DNA of 64,000 bases from Myroides phaeus (GTDB lineage Bacteria; Bacteroidota; Bacteroidia; Flavobacteriales; Flavobacteriaceae): contig NZ_FNDQ01000004.1 in assembly GCF_900099675.1 (NCBI RefSeq), positions 117,415 through 181,414 on the forward strand, written 5' to 3'. Under the pieces are notes generated by a model. The model searched no databases. It had not been told where the DNA came from and saw nothing but the letters and a program-made list of their open reading frames with translations. Shown here one piece after another: positions 49,762 to 58,936 of this stretch (the first letter of the stretch is position 1; the number at the start of each line of letters is the position of its first letter). The position numbers and the translations under genes are program-made.

Positions 49762-50849
49762 AAGATTCCTTTTGTACTTGGTATTTCGTAATTATTTGTG
49801 CGTGATACCGCTTGTTTTATCGCTTTTGCAAAGGCTTTAAACACTGCCTCTATCTTGTGGTGCTCATTCGTTCCCTCACATTTGATGTTTAAGTTACACT
49901 GTGCAGCATCACTAAACGATTTGAAAAAGTGGTAAAACATTTCTGTTGGTACATCTCCTATTTTCTCACGGGTAAACGCCACGTCCCACACAATCCAAGG
50001 TCGCCCTCCAAAGTCAATAGCCACCTGCGCTAAGCAATCGTCCATTGGCAGTAAAAAACCGTATCTCTCTATTCCCTTTTTATCGCCTAAGGCTTGTTTG
50101 AACGCCTCTCCCAACGCCAATGCGGTGTCTTCCATTGTGTGGTGTTCATCAATTTGCAAATCGCCTTTTACCTTCACCTGTAACCCTACTTCCCCGTGTT
50201 TACTGATTTGTTCTAACATATGGTCAAAAAACGGTAAGCCTGTGTCAAACTGCGACTCCTTATTACTATCCAGGTTCACCTGCACTTTAATATCGGTTTC
50301 TTTGGTAGTGCGAACCACCGTTGCTGTGCGTGGTTTAGCTTTTAAAAACTGATAGATGTCGTTCCAACTCATCGTTGTTAACGCGGCTTCTGTATTGTTG
50401 TTCTCCTGAATTAAAATAGCCTGTGCACCAAGGTTTTTAGCCAGTTGAACATCTGTTAGCCTATCGCCAATAACGAAGGAATTTGCCAAGTCGTAGTTGC
50501 CATACACATACTTGCCCAACATACCAATACCAGGTTTACGCGTTGGTTTGTTCTCTTGTTCAAACGACTCATCAATGTAGATGTCCACAAAGTTGATTCC
50601 CTCTCCTTGCAATACCGCCAACATCTTGTTTTGAGCAGGCCAAAAGGTTTCTGTTGGAAACGACGCTGTACCCAGTCCGTCTTGGTTACTCACCATTACC
50701 AATTCGTAGTCTAATTCCTTGGCAATACGCGCTAAATTGGTAATTACCTGAGGAAGGAACTCCAACTTCTCTAAGCTGTCGATTTGAAAGTCAGCTGGTT
50801 CGTTGATGATTGTTCCATCTCTATCGATAAATAATACTTTCTTTTTCAT
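49758..50849 (-). CDS. hisB: Bifunctional HisB (histidinol phosphatase / imidazole glycerol phosphate dehydratase)
   Basis: A 363-residue fusion. The N-terminal HAD phosphatase (1-165) has [12 protein letters not shown] with Asp9 and Asp11, VSNQDG and the Cys-poor zinc-loop region. The C-terminal dehydratase (about 175-363) has [34 protein letters not shown] and a second metal motif in [17 protein letters not shown]. It catalyses steps 6 and 8 of the pathway. The enteric-type fusion is usual in this phylum. It overlaps hisC by 29 bp. Confidence 0.96.
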   Translation of the reverse strand: MKKKVLFIDRDGTIINEPADFQIDSLEKLEFLPQVITNLARIAKELDYELVMVSNQDGLGTASFPTETFWPAQNKMLAVLQGEGINFVDIYIDESFEQENKPTRKPGIGMLGKYVYGNYDLANSFVIGDRLTDVQLAKNLGAQAILIQENNNTEAALTTMSWNDIYQFLKAKPRTATVVRTTKETDIKVQVNLDSNKESQFDTGLPFFDHMLEQISKHGEVGLQVKVKGDLQIDEHHTMEDTALALGEAFKQALGDKKGIERYGFLLPMDDCLAQVAIDFGGRPWIVWDVAFTREKIGDVPTEMFYHFFKSFSDAAQCNLNIKCEGTNEHHKIEAVFKAFAKAIKQAVSRTNNYEIPSTKGIL

Positions 50850-51879
50850 TGTCTATTTGTTTTAAAGTGTTGATTAATTGGGTGTTTTCCGTTGGTGTAC
50901 CGATTGAAATACGCAGTGTATTAGGCACGACACTATGGCGATTGCGCACAATAATTTGCTTGTCTATCAATTGGCTGTACACCGCATTAGCATTGGTTAC
51001 CTCCACTAAAATAAAGTTGGCATCTGAGGGATAAATGCGCTTGGTCATTGCCATTGCGTTAAGTTCCTCAATCACCCTTGCCTTTTCTTGGTTCAACAAA
51101 GCAATGCGTTGGTCAAATGCCGCGGTGTCACTCAACACCTTAATTGCTTCCATTTGGTTGATTTGGCTGATGTTATAAGGCGACTTCACCTTGTTGAAAT
51201 ACTGTAATACCTCTTGATTCATCACCGCCATTCCTATTCGCAAACCTGCCATTCCCCATCCTTTTGACAAGGTTTGTAGAATGATTAAGTTAGGATAATC
51301 ACCCAAACGCTGTGTCCACGATACGCTATTACTGAAGTCGATATACGCCTCATCAACAATAACTATCCCTTTGAAATTAGCCAATATCCACTCGATTGTT
51401 TCCGTTGCAATTACATTTCCGGTTGGATTGTTAGGCGAGCAGATAAACATTAGTTTGATGCTGTTGTCTTGCAAATACGGGGTTAGACTTGCCTTGTCAA
51501 TCTGAAACAAATCGTTCAACGGCAAGGTGTATAAGTCCACATTGTTGATATTAGCGTACACCTCGTACATTCCGTATGTAGGCGTAAATGCCAATGCCTT
51601 GTCTTGTTTCGGTTCACAAAAAATGCGGTAAGCCAAGTCAATCGCCTCATCACTTCCATTTCCCAAAAACAAGTTGGCCGCGTCTATGTTTTTAATATCG
51701 GCAATTACCTGTTTCAACTCCTTTTGATACGGGTCTGGGTATCGGTTGGTCAAACCGAAAGGGTTTTCATTAGCGTCTAAAAAGACCCCCTCATTCCCTT
51801 TGTATTCGTCTCGCGCACTGGCATAAGGCACTAAACTTTGTATATTTTGTCGCACTAAAGCGGTGATATTACTGTTCAT
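50821..51879 (-). CDS. hisC: Histidinol-phosphate aminotransferase HisC
   Basis: A 352-residue PLP enzyme of fold type I. The Schiff-base Lys is in [14 protein letters not shown] (about residue 210), with [11 protein letters not shown] and VDEAYIDFS as cofactor-contact motifs. LDANENPFG near the N-terminus is the substrate-binding part. It overlaps hisD by 11 bp and hisB by 29 bp. Confidence 0.96.
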   Translation of the reverse strand: MNSNITALVRQNIQSLVPYASARDEYKGNEGVFLDANENPFGLTNRYPDPYQKELKQVIADIKNIDAANLFLGNGSDEAIDLAYRIFCEPKQDKALAFTPTYGMYEVYANINNVDLYTLPLNDLFQIDKASLTPYLQDNSIKLMFICSPNNPTGNVIATETIEWILANFKGIVIVDEAYIDFSNSVSWTQRLGDYPNLIILQTLSKGWGMAGLRIGMAVMNQEVLQYFNKVKSPYNISQINQMEAIKVLSDTAAFDQRIALLNQEKARVIEELNAMAMTKRIYPSDANFILVEVTNANAVYSQLIDKQIIVRNRHSVVPNTLRISIGTPTENTQLINTLKQIDNEKESIIYR

Positions 51880-53161
51880 TGTTCAACTTTTTTAAGCGAA
51901 TGGTAACGGCATTTTTGTGAGCGACCAACTGCTCTGCTGCTGCCATAATTTCAATAGTTGGTCCGAGTTGTTGGATTCCGGCTGCGGTGATGGTTTGAAA
52001 AGTAATCTTCTTGACAAAACTATCTAAAGACACGCCACTGTAACTTGTTGCATACCCGTTTGTTGGTAAGGTGTGATTGGTACCACTGGCGTAATCTCCG
52101 GCACTCTCACAAGCGTATTTCCCTAAGAATACTGAACCTGCATTGACAATCGCATCAGTGTATTGTTCGAAGTTGTCCACTGCCAATATCAAGTGTTCAG
52201 GCGCATAGACATTGCTCAGTTCGATACACTCATCTATGTTGTTTAACTGAATTACCAGACTATTGGTCAGGGTTTGCTCAACTAATTCACGTCTTGGCAA
52301 CTCCTTTGTTTGCGCCACAATTGCTTGTTGTACTTTGTTTAATATTGCTTCGTTATCACTGACTAAGACAACTTGACTATCGGTACCGTGTTCTGCTTGA
52401 GATAACAAGTCTGCCGCTACGAAATCTGCATCCGCATTTTTGTCGGCAATGACTAACACCTCACTTGGACCAGCCGGCATATCGATTGCCGTTCCTTGAC
52501 TTGACACCAACTCTTTTGCTTTGGTTACAAATTGATTACCCGGTCCGAAAATCTTGTACACCTTAGGTACGGTTTCTGTTCCGTAAGCAAAAGCGGCGAT
52601 GGCTTGTGCGCCTCCTATTTTGTATATTTCGGTGATGCCTAAGAACGATGCGGTGTATAGAATAACTGGATTAACTACGCCGTCTGCATTACACGGTGTA
52701 CACAACACAATCTGCTTGCAACCTGCTATTTGCGCTGGAATTCCCAACATCAGTAAGGTTGAAAACAAAGGAGCCGTTCCTCCCGGAATGTATAATCCCA
52801 CTTTTTCAATTGGTTTGCTCTTTCTCCAACAGCTTACCCCAGGACTCGTCTCTACTACTGCTTCTGGTGTTTGTTGTGATTCGTGAAACTTCTTGATATT
52901 GGTATAAGCTACTTTTATCGCTGCTTTCAACTGTTCATCTACCTGACCAATAGCGTTACACAACTCTTGATTGCTCACTTTTAGGTTGTCAAGACTCGCC
53001 TTGTCGTACTTCTCTATTAATTGGTAAACTGCCTTATCGCCTTGTGTGCGTACTTGTTGTAATATATCGGCTACTTTATCCGTTAGGTTTTCTGCTTGTA
53101 TACTTGGTCGTCTACAAAGCGTTACCCATTGTTCACGTGGGGGAAATTGTACTGTTTTCAT
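51869..53161 (-). CDS. hisD: Histidinol dehydrogenase HisD
   Basis: A 430-residue zinc enzyme that carries out the last two oxidation steps to histidine. Typical motifs are VGLYIPGGTAPLFSTLLMLGIPAQIAGC, GAQAIAAFAYGTETVPKVYKIFGPGN, AIDMPAGPSEVLVIAD and the catalytic Glu-His in NVYAPEHLIL. It lies 20 bp after hisG and overlaps hisC by 11 bp. Confidence 0.97.
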   Translation of the reverse strand: MKTVQFPPREQWVTLCRRPSIQAENLTDKVADILQQVRTQGDKAVYQLIEKYDKASLDNLKVSNQELCNAIGQVDEQLKAAIKVAYTNIKKFHESQQTPEAVVETSPGVSCWRKSKPIEKVGLYIPGGTAPLFSTLLMLGIPAQIAGCKQIVLCTPCNADGVVNPVILYTASFLGITEIYKIGGAQAIAAFAYGTETVPKVYKIFGPGNQFVTKAKELVSSQGTAIDMPAGPSEVLVIADKNADADFVAADLLSQAEHGTDSQVVLVSDNEAILNKVQQAIVAQTKELPRRELVEQTLTNSLVIQLNNIDECIELSNVYAPEHLILAVDNFEQYTDAIVNAGSVFLGKYACESAGDYASGTNHTLPTNGYATSYSGVSLDSFVKKITFQTITAAGIQQLGPTIEIMAAAEQLVAHKNAVTIRLKKLNNEQ

Positions 53162-53181
53162 CTGTAATTCTGTTGGTTGGC

Positions 53182-54039
53182 TTAAAAAATCATCTTTTCA
53201 ATTGGAGCGACAAGAATACTTTCTGCTCCTGCTTTTTTGAGTTCGTCTATGATATCCCAAAACTTGTCTTCTTGAATAACAGAGTGAAGGCTACTCCACC
53301 CTTCATCTACTAAAGGAAGTATGGTTGGACTTTTCATTCCGGGTAATATTCTGACGATTTCATCTAACTTTTCATTAGGTGCATTAAGTAGGATATACTT
53401 GTTTTCTTTAGCTCTTAAAACGGCTTTAATGCGGAACAACAGTTTTTGTAGTATAGCTTGCTTCTCATCTGCTAACCCCGGACTTGCGATAAGAATAGCC
53501 TGACTATCCATTACTTTCTCTACTTCTTTTAGTCCGTTTGACATTAGGGTTGACCCACTACTTACGATATCACAGATACCGTCTGCTAATCCGATGCTTG
53601 GGGCAATTTCAACACTACCTGAGATAAACTCGATGTTGGCTTGTACGTTCTTGCTTTCCAAGTATTTTTGAAGGATAATCGGATATGACGTTGCTATCTT
53701 TTTATTTTGGAAGAAGGAGATATCGGTGTATGCTGTGTTTTTAGATACAGCTAAGCTCAATCTGCAAGAAGCAAAACCAAGGTATTCTACAATATCTACG
53801 TTTTGGTTAGCCTCTAAGTAGGCATTCTCACCAACAATTCCGATATCAGCTACATTTTGTTCAACGTATTTAGCGATATCATCATCGCGTAAAAACAAGA
53901 TTTCGATTGGGAAGTTTGTACTTTCGGAGATTAGTTTTCCTCCTCCGTTTGGAATCTTAATGCCACATTCTTTGATAAGTTCTAAGGACTTTTCGCTTAA
54001 ACGACCACTTTTCTGGATTGCAATTTTTAATTTACTCAT
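53182..54039 (-). CDS. hisG: ATP phosphoribosyltransferase HisG, long form
   Basis: A 285-residue enzyme for the first, committed step. The N-terminal catalytic part has KIAIQKSGRLSEKSLELIKECGI, and the PRPP loop lies around ISGSVEIAPSIGLADGICDIVSSGSTL. The last 75 residues form the HisG_C regulatory domain that binds histidine, so it is the long form and does not need HisZ. It is the first enzyme gene after the attenuator at 54103-54226. Confidence 0.96.
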   Translation of the reverse strand: MSKLKIAIQKSGRLSEKSLELIKECGIKIPNGGGKLISESTNFPIEILFLRDDDIAKYVEQNVADIGIVGENAYLEANQNVDIVEYLGFASCRLSLAVSKNTAYTDISFFQNKKIATSYPIILQKYLESKNVQANIEFISGSVEIAPSIGLADGICDIVSSGSTLMSNGLKEVEKVMDSQAILIASPGLADEKQAILQKLLFRIKAVLRAKENKYILLNAPNEKLDEIVRILPGMKSPTILPLVDEGWSSLHSVIQEDKFWDIIDELKKAGAESILVAPIEKMIF

Positions 54040-54102
54040 AGTTTCAATTTTAAATGTCTGAGTAAACCAATACAGGTGTATAGAATGCTTATAAAAACAA
54101 AA

Positions 54103-54129
54103 ATCCCGTTTGACTTACTCAAACGGGAT
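54103..54129 (-). terminator. his attenuator terminator
   Basis: Minus-strand stem ATCCCGTTTGA / TCAAACGGGAT with a 5-nt loop, followed by TTTTTGTTTTT. It lies 37 bp after the leader peptide stop and 63 bp before hisG. This is the terminator arm of a ribosome-controlled attenuator. Confidence 0.85.
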
Positions 54130-54166
54130 AATTAGATATATTGTTGTTTAAATTTACATCATAACA

Positions 54167-54226
54167 TTATCTGCTCGCGTGAGTGCAAGTTAAATGATGA
54201 TGATGATGTAATTTATTTGTAAACAT
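54167..54226 (-). CDS. hisL: his leader peptide
   Basis: A 19-residue frame MFTNKLHHHHHLTCTHASR with five consecutive His codons and one more near the end, a stop at 54167, and a -7 box 22 bp upstream. It lies before a terminator and the hisG gene. Ribosome stalling on the His codons when charged tRNA-His is scarce should prevent the terminator from forming. An antiterminator pairing is expected but I did not resolve it by eye. In enteric bacteria the leader has seven His codons in a row; here there are five. Confidence 0.88.
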   Translation of the reverse strand: MFTNKLHHHHHLTCTHASR

Positions 54227-54247
54227 TTTTTCTGTTTTTGTATAATT

Positions 54248-54277
54248 CAAATGTAGTGTTTTTTTTAATTACACAAA
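54248..54277 (-). promoter_or_regulatory. Promoter of the his operon
   Basis: Minus strand TTTG (54274-54277), 18-bp spacer, TACATTTG (54248-54255), a perfect Bacteroidota -33/-7 pair. The predicted start is about 15 bp before the leader ATG. Confidence 0.8.
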
Positions 54278-54515
54278 CTTTTTTTGTGTTTTTTTTGAAA
54301 AAAAGATGTTTTTTATTCAATGTAACGTGATGAAAAGCAAGGATATACAGACTGCTATATATTGTCATATTATGTGTAAATGTGCAATCTGAAGACGCTA
54401 ATTAGCGTGGTCTATAGATAAAACAGGCCGATTAACAAAGTGGTAATTATACGATATACACGCACACACAGACGTATCACGTATATCAGTTTTCAGTTCC
54501 CGATATATCCCTATA
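54278..54515. other. Noncoding gap between his promoter and PH-domain gene
   Basis: AT-rich. Contains the perfect palindrome ACGCTAATTAGCGT at 54395-54408 and, at 54440-54510, a fragment of the interspersed repeat (ACACACAGACGTATCACGTATATC and CAGTTTTCAGTTCCCG-like runs). No gene is supported. Confidence 0.45.
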
Positions 54516-56012
54516 TCACATCCAACTCTTCTCTGCTGTTTCTACTTTATAAAGCATTAAATCGCGTAGTTTTTTTAATTCATTGTACTTTGAAGTACTG
54601 AAACGCAAGGGGCCTCCAGCTGTGTGTAAAGTTAAACTACCAACATTAGCCGATTGTTGCCACCACAATTGAGATAGGGTTATTTTCTGTATTTTATGAG
54701 GCTCTAAGTACGTGTGTTTGATGTCCCAAACGCCTGTTCGCAAAACAATAAAGTGGTCATTAACAAACAGTCGCCCTACTTTGTACATTCGAAATAGTAT
54801 AGCAAAAACAACGGTACTGTACCCTAATGCAAGGCTAATAAACTTTTGGAAAGGTAGTTGTCCGTAATACATAAACGCGAAAATAGCCAAGGGTAAACCT
54901 ATAAACATAAACGCTCTAAAGCCTAAGAAACGGTAGTTGTATTTCAATGAGAATGTACTTTTCTCTGCCTGTTTGTTGTAAATAATATCAAAAAAAGCTG
55001 CTTTCTCAACAGCAGAACAACCCGGTATTTCTAATCCTGTTTTGTTGTTTTCGCCTTCTACTCCGGCAACCTGAATAATCTTTAAACTGGTGATATCCCA
55101 TAGTTTTTGGAAGTAATTCTGTATTAAAACAACCTTTTGAACGCGATTAGGACGGATAATCGTATTTCTTGTTGACACCAATCCGTGTGATAAAACCAAC
55201 GTATTATTAGTTGTTGTAATCTTGAAATCCCAAAACTTCATCAAAGTTCTAAACACATTAACAACCAATACCAATAGGATGATAAACGCGACAATATACA
55301 ATCCGTAAACAGCAGAAAAACCATTGCTTACATACTCGGACACACTTTCTTCATCTAAGTATTCTTCATATACTTTCTTGCCAACAAAAGAGTCTAAAAA
55401 CATATTGACAAATACGAAGATAAGTCCGGCTGTATATAGATAGTTGGTTGTTAACCCCACTTTTAACAAGGTTCCAACACCTATTTCTTTTGTATTTTGA
55501 ACTGTAGAAGCGGTTGCACCTTCATCAACATTCGCTGGCTGTTGTTCCTTTTGATATTCTAACAATATCTTTTTCAAGTTATTTGCATCAGCCCACGCCA
55601 TAGACGGAATTACGGCTTCTTTGTCTTTACTACCTGCCGAGTCAATCTCAACGGCATAAACATTTACAATGCGATTGATAAAACTCTGATTGAGATTTAC
55701 TTGCTGAATCTTATCTAATTGAATCGTGATTTTAGACTTGTTGAACACTCCTTTTTCAATGACAAATGCGTCTATATTTTCATCGATGTAAAACGTAAAC
55801 TTGCGGTAACTGAAATAAGAAAACACAAGCATTAGTACAACGATTAACGCTACTGCCCCACCTATTGAGAAACTAAATGAAATACTGCCTTTAATAAAGT
55901 AAATCACAATTAAGGGTGCAAATGCCCTACCTAAACGTTGTAAGGTGTTTAGGAAATTGGCAACTATACCAATTGCTGCTTGTCTGGTTGGTTGGTAAAA
56001 GTTGTTATGCAT
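54516..56012 (-). CDS. Membrane protein with bacterial PH-like (DUF304/bPH2) domains, YdbT-like
   Basis: A 498-residue protein when started at MHNNFYQPTRQA, where it overlaps the preceding gene by 8 bp. The open frame continues upstream, but that part is the other strand-frame of a 54-bp tandem repeat, so it is not likely to be protein. It has alternating hydrophobic pairs of helices and three bPH2 domains (SKITIQLDKIQQVNLNQSFINRI, TRNTIIRPNRVQKVVLIQNYFQKL and YLEPHKIQKITLSQLWWQ). The family is membrane-bound with unknown function, usually in a YdbS-YdbT pair. The partner is at 56005-56832. Confidence 0.8.
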   Translation of the reverse strand: MHNNFYQPTRQAAIGIVANFLNTLQRLGRAFAPLIVIYFIKGSISFSFSIGGAVALIVVLMLVFSYFSYRKFTFYIDENIDAFVIEKGVFNKSKITIQLDKIQQVNLNQSFINRIVNVYAVEIDSAGSKDKEAVIPSMAWADANNLKKILLEYQKEQQPANVDEGATASTVQNTKEIGVGTLLKVGLTTNYLYTAGLIFVFVNMFLDSFVGKKVYEEYLDEESVSEYVSNGFSAVYGLYIVAFIILLVLVVNVFRTLMKFWDFKITTTNNTLVLSHGLVSTRNTIIRPNRVQKVVLIQNYFQKLWDITSLKIIQVAGVEGENNKTGLEIPGCSAVEKAAFFDIIYNKQAEKSTFSLKYNYRFLGFRAFMFIGLPLAIFAFMYYGQLPFQKFISLALGYSTVVFAILFRMYKVGRLFVNDHFIVLRTGVWDIKHTYLEPHKIQKITLSQLWWQQSANVGSLTLHTAGGPLRFSTSKYNELKKLRDLMLYKVETAEKSWM

Positions 56013-56832
56013 TATTTGAAATATTCGTGTGAGACAATGGTTTCTCAGTACAACAACTGTGTTCTGAAATATTGTGTCCTCCCTCTTGACAACAAGTACA
56101 CTCTGCTGTGTTATTCTCACAAGTATCGTGTCCTCCCTCTTGACAACAAGTACACTCTGCTGTGTTATTCTCACAAGTATCGTGTCCTCCCTCTTGACAA
56201 CAAGTACACTCTGCTGTATTGTGTTCACAAGTATTGTGTCCTCCCTCTTGACAACAAGTACACTCTGCTGTGTTGTGTTCACTTGATTTTACAGTCTTGT
56301 TCTCTTGGTTGATATTCTGGATTACATACGCTTTCAATCGGTCTCCATCTTCTTTAGACAACCCCGGAATCTTCAGGTCGCCCATCGCACCACCAGCTGT
56401 AAAAAACTCCACTGTACACAAGTCGAACACGCGCAATAACGCACTTTCATATATACCTACGTGTTGCACTCTATTGAATGGAATAACCGTTTCAGTGCGA
56501 TTGATGAGTCCGCTTTTATAAATAATATCTCTTTCTCTAATTGCATATCCTTTCTTCTTAAACCCCAATAAATTAACGACTACAATTAGCAATGACAATA
56601 TACTCGTAAAAGCAATAGCAGCAATTTGTAGTCCCATTGGCAGTTCTAATTCCGGAATAAAATCGTGAGCAAATAGTGGTGTACATCCTATTACTGTTAA
56701 GACAAGTACAATTATCGTTAAACGGATAAGAATTACGTTGCCATATCTTGAATTTAGGGGAGTAAACTTGATTGCGTCAAGATTAGGTAATCCGTTGACT
56801 TTTATTTGATTATTAGAAAAGGTATCATTCAT
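56005..56832 (-). CDS. bPH2-domain membrane protein (YdbS-like) with a Cys/His-rich repeat tail
   Basis: A 275-residue protein. Residues 1-170 have two transmembrane helices (about 33-50 and 60-85) and one bPH2 domain with ERDIIYKSGLINRTETVIPFNRVQHVGIYES, as in YdbS. The remaining tail, about residues 180-260, holds four 18-residue repeats with the unit CEHNTAECTCCQEGGHDT, with four Cys and two His per unit in the first and fourth copies, then HSCCTEKPLSH. The DNA repeat is 54 bp. YdbS is normally about 160 residues, so the tail is an addition. It overlaps the downstream YdbT-like gene by 8 bp. A metal-binding tail is inferred. Confidence 0.8.
   Translation of the reverse strand: MNDTFSNNQIKVNGLPNLDAIKFTPLNSRYGNVILIRLTIIVLVLTVIGCTPLFAHDFIPELELPMGLQIAAIAFTSILSLLIVVVNLLGFKKKGYAIRERDIIYKSGLINRTETVIPFNRVQHVGIYESALLRVFDLCTVEFFTAGGAMGDLKIPGLSKEDGDRLKAYVIQNINQENKTVKSSEHNTAECTCCQEGGHNTCEHNTAECTCCQEGGHDTCENNTAECTCCQEGGHDTCENNTAECTCCQEGGHNISEHSCCTEKPLSHTNISNNA
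56074..56282. repeat. 54-bp tandem repeat, four copies
   Basis: Units start at 56074, 56128, 56182 and 56236, each opening GTGTCCTCCCTCTTGACAAC on the plus strand. They code the Cys/His-rich 18-residue repeat in the gene at 56005-56832. The copies differ at only a few positions (Asn/Asp and His/Asn codons), which suggests recent expansion. Confidence 0.9.
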
Positions 56833-57015
56833 CGCCTTGAAATTCTTGTGTTTTGTTGTTAAAGATATAGGATTATTCTTTTGTTGTAAAGAAAAAAGAG
56901 CATTAGCCTAATGATATCCTACATTTGGCATTTAAACCTCAAGCTCTTGTTTTAGGCAATTAAATATTATAAAAAAGAAAAAGTCAATAAAAGGAGTTGA
57001 TGTATCAACACAAAA

Positions 57016-57054
57016 AATCCCTTTAAGTATCATGTCTAAATACAAAAAGGGATT
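57016..57054 (-). terminator. Terminator after the DUF4397 gene
   Basis: Stem AATCCCTTT / AAAGGGATT with a 21-nt loop and an A run on the plus strand, 51 bp past the stop. The loop is long, so the call is moderate. Confidence 0.6.
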
Positions 57055-57104
57055 CTTAATCAATAAAAAAATAAATAGCTAAAATAATCTTACATAGCGG
57101 ACTC

Positions 57105-57818
57105 TTAAATGACTCCGATATAATATGATTTCTCTTTGTTGTCTTTAGCTCCCACAAAAGTCACCGTGTAATATCTACCCTTTTCAAACTTAACGTTCTC
57201 TCTGGTAGCTAATATATTTCCGCTTTTGTCAACTATAGAAACCTTATAGGTATTGGGTTTAATTCCATTAAACACCTGGCTTTTACTTGCAGTAAGCTTA
57301 CTATCTTGTATTCTGTTGTCAAATGCATCTGCCACAACCTTACCGTCAAACTGTAGGGATACCTCTACATTATCAGAACTCAGGTTAAAAAAGCGTACAC
57401 CTGCATTTGGGTTTTCAATTCCCTCTTCCTGAGGCATTCTCTCATCTGAAGTAATAAAGTGGTTAATAGTTTCCGCTGAAGCTCCTGCTATAAAAGAAGT
57501 ATAAGCTTTTCCGCTTTCAATTTTAATAACTTCAGTAACCAATGGTTTAGGAGTTACACCATCAATAATTGTTAAGGCGCGATTGCCACTCCACAAATTT
57601 GCATAACCAAACGTACGGTATATCAAAGGTTGATATGGTGTTTGAATACTTCGATTGTCAACAATATAACGCACTTGGTTACTACCTTCATATGCATTTA
57701 CCATTGTAAATACACCAGCAAGATCTTCTGGATATCCATTGTAATTATCATCATTACTACAACTACTACTTACAACAAGTAATAAAATAGCAGATAATAG
57801 AGTGAGTACTTTTTTCAT
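57105..57818 (-). CDS. DUF4397 lipoprotein
   Basis: A 237-residue protein from MKKVLTLLSAILLLVVSSSC, with lipobox SSSC (Cys20). A longer frame to 57869 would put the signal peptide inside, so it is rejected. Residues 35-220 contain the DUF4397 pattern: FTMVNAYEGSNQVRYIVDN, GYANLWSGNRALTI, AGVRFFNLSSDNVEVSLQFDG, then a closing YTVTFVGA. Such surface lipoproteins are common in Bacteroidota and have no known role. It is a single gene. Confidence 0.75.
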   Translation of the reverse strand: MKKVLTLLSAILLLVVSSSCSNDDNYNGYPEDLAGVFTMVNAYEGSNQVRYIVDNRSIQTPYQPLIYRTFGYANLWSGNRALTIIDGVTPKPLVTEVIKIESGKAYTSFIAGASAETINHFITSDERMPQEEGIENPNAGVRFFNLSSDNVEVSLQFDGKVVADAFDNRIQDSKLTASKSQVFNGIKPNTYKVSIVDKSGNILATRENVKFEKGRYYTVTFVGAKDNKEKSYYIGVI

Positions 57819-57979
57819 AATTGATTCTATTTGATTAGTTATATTATTCAATTTACAAAAACTGTGCACTTTTTATTTAATTCTTGAAAAAAAAAGTAAC
57901 TATTTTAGTAATTACTCCCAGAATTTGAATGTTTTTACTACTCTCAAAGGCTTCTTACCAAGTCATTTTAGCGCAAAAA

Positions 57980-58007
57980 AAAAGTTGATGATTACTCACC
58001 AACTTTT
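57980..58007 (-). terminator. Terminator after the 58111-58635 gene
   Basis: AAAAGTTG / CAACTTTT with a 12-nt loop and an A run on the plus strand (nine A), 104 bp past the stop. It is a moderate terminator for the minus strand. Confidence 0.6.
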
Positions 58008-58110
58008 CCAACACAAATATATAAATACAAATTAATCAATGTTTTATGCAATTTACAAAACCTATAATTACATTCAAACAAGGCATTCTCACGCTTTGTG
58101 AAGCACCTTA

Positions 58111-58635
58111 TTACTTACTTAGTTTTTTACCCGCATAAAGTAATAAAGATTGTATATAATCTCCATCAAAATCAATACAATAAACGTTTGAAATTCTAAA
58201 CTCTTCTATCTCCTCTTGCCACTCTCCATTGTCTGCTAACTCTTCAAAAGCAAAGTATTCACCATCTTCACTTTCCATATATTTACCTACATAGTACGTT
58301 TCCTCATCTTTAAACTCAACTCCTATAGCTCCGTATTTTCTATCAATATCAATTAATGTCAGAAAAATATTCTCTTTTAATTCTATAGGCTTGGTGTAAA
58401 AATCTACATGTTTAGCTTTTAAAACTTCTTCCAGAAATAGAATATTTTCATCGCGTTCAACTGTAGTTATCTTATCAATTTTAATTAATTGATAACCATC
58501 CATTATGTAATCTACAGGATTAGATTTAATCAAAAGCCATTCTTCATTATAGGCTAAAACAATACCTACAACCAGCTGCTTCTTTCTCCCTTTTAGTTTA
58601 ATACCAACTAATTTATTTAAATAATCTCTAATCAT
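58111..58635 (-). CDS. Hypothetical protein, Sm-like N-terminus
   Basis: A 174-residue acidic protein that I do not recognise. The first 45 residues (LVGIKLKGRKKQLVVGIVLAYNEEWLLIKSNPVDYIMDGYQLI) resemble a small beta-barrel of the Sm/DUF type that begins many immunity or regulatory proteins. The rest is acidic (EDGEYFAFEELADNGEWQEE), which suits an immunity-like protein but does not prove it. It is a single gene; the 301-bp gap after it toward 58936 is AT-rich and holds no further gene. Confidence 0.5.
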   Translation of the reverse strand: MIRDYLNKLVGIKLKGRKKQLVVGIVLAYNEEWLLIKSNPVDYIMDGYQLIKIDKITTVERDENILFLEEVLKAKHVDFYTKPIELKENIFLTLIDIDRKYGAIGVEFKDEETYYVGKYMESEDGEYFAFEELADNGEWQEEIEEFRISNVYCIDFDGDYIQSLLLYAGKKLSK

Positions 58636-58936
58636 TGTAACATCGTTTTAGGTTGTGTAACAAAGCTTCACTTATAGATCATACACACTTCTTGCTTTTA
58701 CAAACTTGTATGCATTATCATATCTTCTTAAATTTAAACATAAAAACATAGAAATAGTATATTATGCAATGTTTTTTTTAAATAAAAATCATTTTGTATA
58801 ATAATCTACAAATCAACCAACTAAAACAACTTTAATACCAATTCTACTGTTGCAATATGTCATATTTCTTGATTTCATTGCTCTAATTTTACTAAAAAAA
58901 GCTAATACGGTTTATAATAATTTCTTTTCAGTTAGA

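Noticed and set aside
56013..56282. N-terminal extension of the YdbT-like protein with four repeated SVLVVKREDTI units
   Set aside because: It is the other frame of the 54-bp repeat that codes the Cys/His-rich tail; the downstream MHNNFYQ start gives the normal family length.
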